Shown here in pieces: positions 38,165 to 46,108 of a DNA stretch of 47,067 nucleotides. Both the position numbers and the translations under genes were made by a program. Below the pieces are notes generated by a model. It was not told the DNA's origin. It did no database searches and saw only the letters and a list, made by a program, of their open reading frames with translations. Source of the stretch: Betaproteobacteria bacterium (GTDB lineage Bacteria > Pseudomonadota > Gammaproteobacteria > Burkholderiales > SG8-39); assembly GCA_009693435.1 (NCBI GenBank), contig SHXF01000026.1, forward strand, positions 1-47,067. Direction: 5' to 3'. Numbering within the stretch: position 1 is the first letter of the stretch; every line of letters begins with the position of its first letter.

Positions 38165-39025
38165 ATGGAAATAATCGGCGGGATACTCCTCAACGGTCTC
38201 GCCTCGGCAATGATCCTTTACATCATTGCCATCGGTCTTTCCATCACCATGGGCCTGATGGGATTCGCCAATCTCGCGCACTGCGTGTTCGCCAGCGCGG
38301 GCGGCTATGCGGCGATCTGGGGGATGCAGAAACTGGGGCTGGACTTCTGGGTGGCGCTGGGATTCGCCACCATCGTCGTGGCGCTGATCGCAATCCCGAT
38401 CGAGCGCCTGCTCTATGCGCCGCTCTATGGCGCGGACGAGCTGGACCAGGTGCTGTTTACCATCGGCCTGATCTTCATCGCGATGGCCACCGCCAAGTTC
38501 TTCTTCGGTCCCTCGCCGTTGAACATACTCATTCCGGCTGCGCTCCAGGGTCAGGTCGACATGGGCGTGCGCGGCATTCCAGCCTACCGTCTGGTCATCA
38601 TTGTCGCGGGGTTCCTGTTGTTTGCGCTCATGTGGCTGGCGGTCGAGAAGACGCCGCTGGGCGCGCAACTGCGCGCGGCGGTCGACAATCGCCGCATCGC
38701 CGAAGCCGTGGGCGTGAGGACCGACCGGCTGTTCACCCTTACCTTCGCGCTCGGCAGTGGACTGGCCGCGCTCGGCGGAGCGCTCGGCGCGGAGATCCTG
38801 CCGATTCGTCCTACCTATGCTTTTGACCAGCTCAACTACGTGCTGATCGTGGTGTCGGTCGGCGGACTGGGCACGCTGCACGGGCCGTTTTTCGCCGCGC
38901 TGCTGCTCGGCATCAGCGATACCGCGTGCAAGTATTTCCTGCCCGAGTTCGGCGCGTTTTTCATTTTCGCGGCAATGATAGCGATCCTGCTGTGGCGGCC
39001 CAACGGGCTGTTCGGCATCAAATGA
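38165..39025 (+). CDS. livH: branched-chain amino acid-type ABC transporter permease (LivH)
   Basis: A 286-residue inner-membrane permease with about eight hydrophobic segments. MEIIGGILLNGLASAMILYI at the start, LSITMGLMGFANLAHCVFAS, and late LNYVLIVVSVGGLGTLHGPF match LivH. It forms a heterodimer with LivM (next gene, ATGA overlap at 39022-39025) to import amino acids or, in many soil betaproteobacteria, amides, urea or aromatic acids. The first gene of a livH-M-G-F set; the substrate is uncertain. Confidence 0.93.
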   Translation: MEIIGGILLNGLASAMILYIIAIGLSITMGLMGFANLAHCVFASAGGYAAIWGMQKLGLDFWVALGFATIVVALIAIPIERLLYAPLYGADELDQVLFTIGLIFIAMATAKFFFGPSPLNILIPAALQGQVDMGVRGIPAYRLVIIVAGFLLFALMWLAVEKTPLGAQLRAAVDNRRIAEAVGVRTDRLFTLTFALGSGLAALGGALGAEILPIRPTYAFDQLNYVLIVVSVGGLGTLHGPFFAALLLGISDTACKYFLPEFGAFFIFAAMIAILLWRPNGLFGIK

Positions 39026-40023
39026 GCACCCCCACGCCAACCGCGGTGAGCGCGCTTGCCCGCCGCCATAGATGGCGGATCGGCGACATCGTGCCCTGGG
39101 TGATCGCGCTTGCCGCATTCTTCCTTTTCCCGAAGTATCTGCAGCTCGGCATGCAGGTGCTGATCATGCTGTTGTTCACGCTGTCCATCGATCTCCTGCT
39201 TGGCTATGCCGGCGTGATCACGCTCGGGCACGCGGCCTTTTTCGGGATCGGCGCCTACTGCGCGGGCATACTTTCGGTCAGGGCGGGCTTGCACGATCCG
39301 CTGCTCGGCCTGGTCGCCGCCGGTCTGCTCGCCGGCGCGGCCGGCCTCGCCTGCGGAGCGTTGATCCTGCGCACCCGCGGACTCACCTTGCTGATGCTGA
39401 CCCTGGGCATCCTGCTGCTGCTCTCGGAAGTCGCCAATCGCGCCGCATGGCTTACCGGCGGGGCCGACGGGTTGCAGGGGATGACGGTCGGCAAACTGAT
39501 CGGCGTGTTCGACTGGGATGTACTCGGACGCACCGGCTATCTGTACTGCCTCGTCATCACCTTCGCCGGCTTCGTGCTGGTGCGCACGCTGGTGATGTCG
39601 CCCTTCGGCCGCTCGCTGGTGGGCATGCGCGAAAACGCGGTGCGCATGGAGGCCGTCGGCGCGCCGGTGCGCAGCCGCCTGACGGCGGTCTATGGCATTT
39701 CGGCGTTGATTGCGGGAGTCGCCGGCGCGCTGAACGCCCAGACCAACCAGTTCGTGGCGCTCAACGTGCTGTCATTCGAACTCTCGGGCGCGGTGCTGAT
39801 CATGCTCATACTCGGCGGCACCGGGCGACTTTACGGCGCCTTCATCGGCGCCCCCGTCTACATGATCGCGGCCGACTGGTTTGCCCGGCTCGACCCCACC
39901 TACTGGCTGTTCTGGCTGGGCGCGATGCTGGTCGCGCTGGTGATGTTCGCGCGCGGCGGCGTGCTGGGTCTGTGCGATCGCCTCGCGAGGCGACGCGTGT
40001 CGTTCAAAGCGGCGGGGAAATGA
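39022..40023 (+). CDS. livM: branched-chain amino acid-type ABC transporter permease (LivM)
   Basis: A 333-residue permease from ATG 39022, which overlaps the livH stop (ATGA). The earlier in-frame start at 38926 would lie inside livH and is rejected. About ten hydrophobic segments; the signature is LLLGYAGVITLGHAAFFGIG and the cytoplasmic EAA-like loop RSLVGMRENAVRMEAVGAPV. It ends LARRRVSFKAAGK and overlaps livG by four bases. Partner of LivH in the transmembrane channel. Confidence 0.93.
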   Translation: MSTPTPTAVSALARRHRWRIGDIVPWVIALAAFFLFPKYLQLGMQVLIMLLFTLSIDLLLGYAGVITLGHAAFFGIGAYCAGILSVRAGLHDPLLGLVAAGLLAGAAGLACGALILRTRGLTLLMLTLGILLLLSEVANRAAWLTGGADGLQGMTVGKLIGVFDWDVLGRTGYLYCLVITFAGFVLVRTLVMSPFGRSLVGMRENAVRMEAVGAPVRSRLTAVYGISALIAGVAGALNAQTNQFVALNVLSFELSGAVLIMLILGGTGRLYGAFIGAPVYMIAADWFARLDPTYWLFWLGAMLVALVMFARGGVLGLCDRLARRRVSFKAAGK

Positions 40024-40781
40024 GCGCCGTGCTCGAGACCCGCGGGCTGTCCAAACGCTTCGGCGCGCTGGTGGTGGCCGATGCCATCGACTTCCGGCTC
40101 GAGCAGGGCGCGCGGCATGCGCTTATCGGCCCCAACGGCGCGGGCAAGACCACCTTCGTGAATATCGTCACCGGACGACTTGCCCCCAGCGCCGGCCAGG
40201 TTTTGCTTGCGGGGAAGGACATCACCGGCCTGTCGCAGCCGCAAAGAGTGCGGCGCGGGCTGGCGCGGACGTTTCAGATCAACACCCTGTTCAACGGCCT
40301 GGGCGTGCTCGAGAACGTGGTGCTTGCGCTGAGCGAGCGCGACGGCGTGGCCTGGCGCATGTTCCGGCCGGCGGGGCGCTATGGCGCGATCATCGAGGAA
40401 GCCTATGCGCTGCTCGAGCGGCTGGGGATTGCGGACAATGCCCACCGGACAGTGCGCGAACTCGCCTACGGCGAACAGCGGCTGGTGGAGATCGCGCTGG
40501 CCCTGGCACTCAACCCCTCGGTGCTGCTGCTCGACGAACCGGCTGCCGGCGTGCCCGAGAGCGAGAGCGCGTTGATACTGGAGACGCTCGCGCGCCTGCC
40601 GGCACACATCTCCATCATGCTGATCGAACACGACATGGACATCGTGTTTCGCTTTGCGCGGCGCATCACGGTGCTCGATCAGGGACGGGTGGTGGCCGAG
40701 GGCAGTCCCGAGGAGATCGCCGCCGACGCCCGGGTCCAGGCGATCTACTTCGGCCAGAAGCGGCGGGCGGCGCATGCCTGA
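40020..40781 (+). CDS. livG: ABC transporter ATP-binding protein (LivG)
   Basis: A 253-residue ATPase from ATG 40020 (MSAVLETRGLSKRFGALVVA), overlapping livM as ATGA. Walker A GPNGAGKTTF, signature ELAYGEQRLVEIALALAL, Walker B PSVLLLDEPAAGV, and the switch His in MLIEHDMDIVF are all present. The signature reads AYGEQ rather than SYGQQ/SGGQQ, which is tolerated in LivG proteins. The C-terminal GSPEEIAADARVQAIYFG is the LivG/LivF-type tail. It energises the LivHM channel. Confidence 0.94.
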   Translation: MSAVLETRGLSKRFGALVVADAIDFRLEQGARHALIGPNGAGKTTFVNIVTGRLAPSAGQVLLAGKDITGLSQPQRVRRGLARTFQINTLFNGLGVLENVVLALSERDGVAWRMFRPAGRYGAIIEEAYALLERLGIADNAHRTVRELAYGEQRLVEIALALALNPSVLLLDEPAAGVPESESALILETLARLPAHISIMLIEHDMDIVFRFARRITVLDQGRVVAEGSPEEIAADARVQAIYFGQKRRAAHA

Positions 40782-41487
40782 GGCGAATTCCCGGCAACTC
40801 GTGCTCGAGAACGTTATTGCCGGCTACGGTCCGACGGTGGTCCTCGACGGCATCTCGCTTGCCTTCGACCAGGGCGAAACAGTGGCCGTACTGGGCAGGA
40901 ACGGCATGGGCAAGACCACGCTGCTGGAAACGGTGATGGGTTTCACCACCTTCCACGGCGGACGCATCGGTTACACGGGCGAATCGATAGAGGGCTGGCC
41001 CACCTGGCGCCGGTCGCGCTCCGGGGTGTCGCTGGTGCCCCAGGAGCGCGAGATCTTTCCTTCGCTCACCGTGGAGGAAAACCTGCGCGTGGCCGCGCGC
41101 GGCGGACAGTGGACGACCGAGCGCGCCTTCGACCTGTTTCCGCGCCTCGCCGAGCGCCGCCGCAACCGCGGCAACCAGCTTTCCGGCGGCGAGCAGCAGA
41201 TGCTCGCGGTGGCGCGCGCCCTGATGGGCAGCCCCGCGCTGCTGCTGCTCGACGAACCGCTGGAGGGCCTCGCCCCCATCATCGTCGATGCCCTTGTGGC
41301 GGCACTCGAGCGCCTGCGCAAGGAGACGGCGATCACCATGCTGCTGGTGGAGCAGCATGCGCTGCTCGCGCTCGAATTCGCCCCGCGCGCCGTCGCGCTG
41401 GTGCGCGGCAAGGTAGTCTACGACGGCCCGAGCGACGCGCTTACGCGCGATGCGCAGCGGCTGTCGTCGCTGATCGGGGTGGCGTAG
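40774..41487 (+). CDS. livF: ABC transporter ATP-binding protein (LivF)
   Basis: A 237-residue ATPase from ATG 40774, overlapping livG by eight bases. Walker A GRNGMGKTTLLET, then GVSLVPQEREIFPSLTVEEN (LivF-type Q-loop), signature LSGGEQQMLAVARALMG, Walker B LLLLDEPLEGLAP and switch VEQHALLALEF. It ends with DGPSDALTRDAQRLSSLIGV. Second ATPase of the set. The binding protein is not adjacent; a LivK-like gene lies 4.6 kb downstream at 46109. Confidence 0.94.
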   Translation: MPEANSRQLVLENVIAGYGPTVVLDGISLAFDQGETVAVLGRNGMGKTTLLETVMGFTTFHGGRIGYTGESIEGWPTWRRSRSGVSLVPQEREIFPSLTVEENLRVAARGGQWTTERAFDLFPRLAERRRNRGNQLSGGEQQMLAVARALMGSPALLLLDEPLEGLAPIIVDALVAALERLRKETAITMLLVEQHALLALEFAPRAVALVRGKVVYDGPSDALTRDAQRLSSLIGVA

Positions 41488-41620
41488 GGATGCTGTCATG
41501 CGCAGCGCCCTTCAGGAAGGGGAAGGCGGCGAGCGCACTGCTTCGAACGCTGCCGGTGTTTTTCCCGGCGGAAGGCATGCTGCACGGGAATCGGTGCGTA
41601 TTACGCCATCAGGGGATCAC

Positions 41621-43207
41621 ATGAGCAGACAGTACGATGCCGTGATCGTCGGCGGGGGCCACAACGGCCTGACCTGCGGCGCGTATCTGGCGAAAGCCGG
41701 ACTCAAGACTCTCGTTCTCGAGCGGCGCCACCTCGTCGGTGGCGCCGCAGTTACGGAAGAATTCTCGCCCGGCTTCCGCGCCTCGACCTTCGCATTCATC
41801 ATGGGACATCTGCACCCCAAGGTCGTTGCGGAGCTCGAACTCGAGAAGTTCGGCTACCAGCGCATCGTCGTGGAAAACGTCATCCACCCGGTCTATGGCG
41901 ACGATTGCATCGTCTTCACGAAGGATCCGAAGAAAAACCGGGAGCAGATCGCCCGGTTCTCGAAAAAAGACGCCGAGGTCTATCCGCAATTTTTCGAATA
42001 TCTGTCCGGGTCCATATCCTTGCTGCGCCGGCTGCTGCTGGAGACGCCGATCGATCCGACCAGGGGCGACCTGTTATCGCTGCTGAAGACGGCGCGCTTC
42101 ATCTGGCGTTACCGCAACGTCGGCCCCGATCTCTACCGCATCATCGACACGCTGTCGATGAGCGCCTATGACTACGTCTCGCAATGGTTCGAATCCGACA
42201 TCGTCAAGGCGACCTTTCTTTACTGGGCGACCATAGGCGGAAACGTCGGACCGCGTTCGCCGGGGACCGCGTTCTATCTGGTCGCACACCTGATCGGACA
42301 GACCGGACTCAGCTTCTCGCGCGGCGGCATGGGCAAGATCTCGGAGGCCATCGCCGCCTCGGGGAAAAGCGCCGGCATGCAGGTCGAGACCAACGCCACT
42401 GTTGCCGAGATACTGGTGCGCAACGATCGCGTCTGCGGCGTGCGCCTGGAGACCGGCGAAGAAATCCAGGCGCGCCTGGTAGCATCCGGCGTCAACGCGA
42501 AACTGACTTTCGGCGAAATGGTAAAGCCGGAACACCTGCCGGCCGAATTCCTGCGTCACATCCGCGGCTACCGTACGCAAGGCTCCTCTTTCAAGATTCT
42601 TTGCGCAGTGGACAGATTGCCCCGGTACAAAGGGTTCAGCGAGGAGCGCACCGGCGTCTCCTATCCGGCGTACGCGCATATCGCGCCGACCCCTGAGTAC
42701 CTGGAGCGCGCCTATGATGAAGCGAAGTACGGCGGCTATTCCTCCAGGCCATTCCTTTCTCCCATCGTCCCGACCTATTACGACGATACCCTTGCTCCGG
42801 CGGGCAAGCACGTCGTGACCCTGTACGGCGGCGTAACGCCTTACAAGCTCGATGGCAGGGCGTGGGACGACGAGCGGGACAACGTCTGCAAGGCCGCAAT
42901 GGCGGTCATGGACGAGTTCGCGCCGGGATTCTCGCAGTCGGTGCTGGACATGACGCTGCTGCTGCCGCCTGACATCGAGCGCATCCTCGGCATGCCCGGC
43001 GGGAACACCCAGCACGGCGATCTGACCCTCGACCAGATGTTCTTCATGCGGCCGGCGCCGGGGTATGCCGATTACCGCTCGCCGCTGCGCAGCCTCTATC
43101 AATGCGGTGCATCCACGCATCCCGGCGGATCGGTTTCCGCGGTTTCCGGCCACAACGCCGCGCGCGAAATCCTCAAGGACTGGCCGCGAATCAGGCGCCA
43201 GGGCTGA
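41621..43207 (+). CDS. NAD(P)/FAD-dependent oxidoreductase (phytoene desaturase / PYROXD2-like)
   Basis: A 528-residue flavoprotein from ATG 41621 (MSRQYDAVIVGGGHNGLTCG). The N-terminal GGGHNGLTCGAYLAKAG is the FAD motif, followed by VLERRHLVGGAAVTEE; SFSRGGMGKISEAIAASGKS is the crt-type motif, and the C-terminal LYQCGASTHPGGSVSAVSGH closes the FAD site. It belongs to the large phytoene-dehydrogenase-related family of unknown substrates rather than to carotenoid synthesis: no other carotenoid gene is present. It starts 133 bases after livF and may share its transcript, hinting at oxidation of the imported compound. Confidence 0.87.
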   Translation: MSRQYDAVIVGGGHNGLTCGAYLAKAGLKTLVLERRHLVGGAAVTEEFSPGFRASTFAFIMGHLHPKVVAELELEKFGYQRIVVENVIHPVYGDDCIVFTKDPKKNREQIARFSKKDAEVYPQFFEYLSGSISLLRRLLLETPIDPTRGDLLSLLKTARFIWRYRNVGPDLYRIIDTLSMSAYDYVSQWFESDIVKATFLYWATIGGNVGPRSPGTAFYLVAHLIGQTGLSFSRGGMGKISEAIAASGKSAGMQVETNATVAEILVRNDRVCGVRLETGEEIQARLVASGVNAKLTFGEMVKPEHLPAEFLRHIRGYRTQGSSFKILCAVDRLPRYKGFSEERTGVSYPAYAHIAPTPEYLERAYDEAKYGGYSSRPFLSPIVPTYYDDTLAPAGKHVVTLYGGVTPYKLDGRAWDDERDNVCKAAMAVMDEFAPGFSQSVLDMTLLLPPDIERILGMPGGNTQHGDLTLDQMFFMRPAPGYADYRSPLRSLYQCGASTHPGGSVSAVSGHNAAREILKDWPRIRRQG

Positions 43208-43218
43208 TCGTCAGGCCC

Positions 43219-43296
43219 GGTGTAGAACTGCGGTGTAGAACTGCGGTGTAGAACTGCGGTGTGGAACTGCGGTGTAGAACTGCGGAGTAAAACTGC
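43219..43296. repeat. 13-bp minisatellite, 6 units
   Basis: Six units of GGTGTAGAACTGC; the fourth has a G for A and the sixth reads GGAGTAAAACTGC. It starts 11 bases after the oxidoreductase stop and runs into a REP-like pair at 43300. The unit resembles the 14-base unit at 26645 (GTGTCAAAACTGCG). Confidence 0.85.
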
Positions 43297-43299
43297 CAT

Positions 43300-43385
43300 G
43301 GCGCGATTAATCCGCGCCCTGCGGCGGCGGTTCATTACCAGAGCCGTGGCGCGTCACGGACCGTAGGGCGCAGCTTCAGCGCGCC
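43300..43385. repeat. REP/BIME-like inverted pair
   Basis: GGCGCG-ATTAATC-CGCGCC (43300-43318) and CCGTAGGGCGCAGCTTCAGC with following GCGCC (43361-43385) face each other across 42 bases. The same two palindromes in the same orientation make up the array at 33366, so this is the single-copy form of that unit, with a G-to-T change in the first loop. Confidence 0.8.
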
Positions 43386-43504
43386 GAACACCGGCGCGCA
43401 ATCCTCGCTTCGCCTTTCCCGCGGGCTTCCTGCGCACCGCAACGTGTGCGATGCTCTCTCCTTGGCAGTCCGTCGCGATCCGCCCGCTTTCCAGGAGCAC
43501 CATC

Positions 43505-44545
43505 ATGCGCATCGAAGAAGATCTCAAGCTCGATTTCAAGGACGTCCTCATCCGGCCCAAGCGCTCGACGCTGACATCGCGTTCGGAAGCGGACCTGTCG
43601 CGCGAATTCTCGTTCCGGAACTCGGGCGGAAAATATCGCGGCATTCCGGTCATCGCCGCCAACATGGACACTGTCGGCACCGTCGAGATGGCGCAGGCGC
43701 TGGCCGGACACCGGCTTGCAACGGCCCTGCACAAGCACTACGACGAATCGCGTCTCGCGGCGTTTTTCAAGGCGCTGCCCGCCGAATCCACGGTGTTCTA
43801 TTCGATGGGCATCACGGATGCCGATTACGAAAAGTTCCTGCGCGTGAAGGCTGGGGTCGGCGATGCGATCTCCTATGTGTGTGTCGACGTCGCGAACGGC
43901 TACACCAAGTCGTTCGTCGACTTCATCCACAAGCTGCGCAAGGCCTGCCCGCAAGTCACCCTCATGGCCGGCAACGTGGTGACCGGAGAAATGACGGAGG
44001 AACTGATCCTGCTCGGCGTGGACATCGTCAAGGTCGGCATCGGCGGGGGCTCGGTGTGCACGACGCGCAAGATGGCCGGCGTCGGCTATCCGCAGTTGTC
44101 GGCGATCATCGAATGCGGCGATGCGGCGCACGGCCTGGGCGGCCTGATCTGTTCGGATGGCGGCTGCACCTCGCCCGGCGACCTCGCCAAAGCCTTCGGC
44201 GGCGGCGCGGACTTCATCATGCTGGGCGGCATGCTGGCCGGGCACGACGAGTGTTCCGGTGAGGTCGAGGAACACGAGGGCGTGCGCAAGGTGCGCTTCT
44301 ACGGGATGAGTTCGCGAACCGCCATGGACAAGTACTCGGGCGGTGTCGCCTCCCATCGCGCCGCCGAGGGCAAAGAGGTCCTGCTCGACTACCGCGGCCC
44401 GGTCGAGGGCACGGTGCAGGAAATCCTCGGCGGCGTGCGCTCCGCCTGCACCTATGTCGGCGCGCGCAAGCTGAAGGAACTGTCCAAGCGCACCACGTTC
44501 ATCCGCGTCGCCCGACAGTTGAACGAGGTGTTCGGGGCTTCGTAG
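43505..44545 (+). CDS. guaC: GMP reductase
   Basis: A 346-residue enzyme that reduces GMP to IMP with NADPH, returning guanine nucleotides to the common purine pool. Start ATG 43505 ([20 protein letters not shown]) with GGAG upstream; an in-frame ATG at 43451 would add 18 residues absent from the family. The catalytic loop [20 protein letters not shown] holds the nucleophile Cys185, and the IMPDH/GMPR phosphate site is [20 protein letters not shown]. Length equals E. coli GuaC (347). It lacks the CBS insert of IMP dehydrogenase. It stands alone between repeats, away from other purine genes. Confidence 0.95.
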   Translation: MRIEEDLKLDFKDVLIRPKRSTLTSRSEADLSREFSFRNSGGKYRGIPVIAANMDTVGTVEMAQALAGHRLATALHKHYDESRLAAFFKALPAESTVFYSMGITDADYEKFLRVKAGVGDAISYVCVDVANGYTKSFVDFIHKLRKACPQVTLMAGNVVTGEMTEELILLGVDIVKVGIGGGSVCTTRKMAGVGYPQLSAIIECGDAAHGLGGLICSDGGCTSPGDLAKAFGGGADFIMLGGMLAGHDECSGEVEEHEGVRKVRFYGMSSRTAMDKYSGGVASHRAAEGKEVLLDYRGPVEGTVQEILGGVRSACTYVGARKLKELSKRTTFIRVARQLNEVFGAS

Positions 44546-44695
44546 AGTCCGGCGCGGTCGTCCTGGCGCCGCGCGTGGCGCGCTATCGGTTGCCTCGGTC
44601 ACGGGTCGCAACGCCACCCGCGGCATCCCGATCGACCGCTCGCCATTCAGGCGGGAGCCTGGACGCGCCCAAACCAAGTAAATCAAGCCGCGGAA

Positions 44696-44855
44696 CGATA
44701 CGGTGATCGCCCGACCGATACGGTAATCGCCAGACCGATACGGTAATCGCCAGACCGATACGGTAATCGGCAGACCGATACGGTAATCGCCAGACCGATA
44801 CGGTAATCGCCAGACCGATACGGTAATTGCCAGACCGATACGGTAATTGCCAGAC
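44696..44855. repeat. 20-bp minisatellite, 8 units
   Basis: Eight contiguous 20-base units of CGATACGGTAATCGCCAGAC with single-base variants (GTGATCGCCC in the first, GGTAATCGG in the third, ATTGCC in the last two). Each unit carries a small dyad, CGAT-ACGGTA-ATCG. It lies between guaC and a TctC gene, 250 bases upstream of the latter, and has no spacers, so it is not CRISPR. Unit length is not a multiple of three. Confidence 0.92.
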
Positions 44856-45104
44856 ATAAGCAAAATCGATCCCGGCGAATTGAATTCGCATTGGAACGCC
44901 GCGGCCGGCCTGGATTACCCTTGATCGCGCAGGGGGCACGGTGCGGGCACGGTGCGGGCGCGGTGTGCGCGCGCCGTGTACGCCGTGCGTAGCGGGGTCA
45001 GTCATGGGACATGTTCCGGCGCCGCGAAGCGTGGCACACCAGCATGGGCATTGATTACCCTGCCGCATTCGGGCCGGCCCCGATTCACCTGAATGGAGCG
45101 ACCA

Positions 45105-46082
45105 ATGCGAGTCCTGGCGAATATCCTCTTCACCTCGTGCCTTCTCGCCGCATCCATCTGCGCGGCGTCCGCGCAGTTGTTTCCGACCCGTCCGGTGCGG
45201 GTCATCATGCCGTTTCCCGCCGGCGGCCCGTCTGACGTGATGATGCGCGCGCTCGCACAGGAATTGAGCGCGCTGTGGAAGCAGCCTGTGCTGGTGGACA
45301 ATCGCCCCGGCGGCAACACCCTGATAGGCGCCGAGGCGGCGTCGAAGATGCCGCCCGACGGGCATGGCCTGTTCTACGCCACGGCGGCGGCGCTGTCGAT
45401 CAGCCCGGTGCTGTACAAGAAGATTCCGTTCGACGCCGAGCGGGACTTCGTACCGGTCACGCAGCTGGCGAGTTCCACCAACTTTCTGATGGTGAGTTCT
45501 TCCCTGCCGGTAAAGTCGCTGAAGGAATTCATCGACTACGCCAGGGCGCGTCCCGGCAGCATCGACTACGGGTCCATGGGCATAGGCAGCACCGGGCACC
45601 TGGATACCGTCGGGCTGGAGCGCGCGGCCGGGGTAAAGCTCAACCATGTGCCCTTCAAGGGCGCGGGGCCGGTGATTCCGGAACTGATACAGGGGCGCCT
45701 CGGCATGTTCTTCAGCAGTGTCGGCACGCTCATCATCCCCGCGATGCGCGAGGGCAAGATCCTCCTGCTCGCAGTCGCCGACCGGACGCGTTCGGAGCAG
45801 TACCCCGACGTGCCGACGTTCCTCGAGCAGGGCGTGGATCTGGTCACCGGCACCTGGCTGGGCCTGGTGGCGCCGGCCGGAACGCCGGCGGAGCTGGTCG
45901 CGCGCATTTCGGGAGACGTGTCCCGCATCGTCCGCGACCCGGCATTCGAGGCCAAGCACGTGAAATCGCAAGGCCTGAAGTCGGTGGGCAGCACGCCGGC
46001 GGAATTCGCCGAGTACCTCAAGAAGAACCGCGCCTACTGGTCGGAAACGGTTCGCGCGAGCGGCGTGCAGCTGGACCTTTGA
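45105..46082 (+). CDS. tripartite tricarboxylate transporter receptor (TctC/Bug family)
   Basis: Bug-family receptor, 325 residues from ATG 45105, chosen because GGAG at 45095-45098 is correctly placed; ATG 45093 overlaps that site. Signal peptide MRVLANILFTSCLLAASICA, cleaved after ASAQ, then LFPTRPVRVIMPFPAGGPSD, VDNRPGGNTLIGAE and PDGHGLFYATA (His replaces the usual Tyr of PDGYT). HVPFKGAGPVIPELIQGR and YPDVPTFLEQGVDLVTGTW follow. It precedes a LivK-type binding protein by 26 bases, so receptors of two different transporter classes are apparently cotranscribed. Confidence 0.93.
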   Translation: MRVLANILFTSCLLAASICAASAQLFPTRPVRVIMPFPAGGPSDVMMRALAQELSALWKQPVLVDNRPGGNTLIGAEAASKMPPDGHGLFYATAAALSISPVLYKKIPFDAERDFVPVTQLASSTNFLMVSSSLPVKSLKEFIDYARARPGSIDYGSMGIGSTGHLDTVGLERAAGVKLNHVPFKGAGPVIPELIQGRLGMFFSSVGTLIIPAMREGKILLLAVADRTRSEQYPDVPTFLEQGVDLVTGTWLGLVAPAGTPAELVARISGDVSRIVRDPAFEAKHVKSQGLKSVGSTPAEFAEYLKKNRAYWSETVRASGVQLDL

Positions 46083-46108
46083 TCGCTGATCTCAAATGGA
46101 GCATTGCC

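Noticed and set aside
41621..43207. Carotenoid biosynthesis gene
   Set aside because: Resembles phytoene desaturase only at family level; no crtB, crtE or crtY neighbours exist.
44696..44855. Possible CRISPR array
   Set aside because: The units are 20 bp, contiguous and without spacers, and no cas gene is present.
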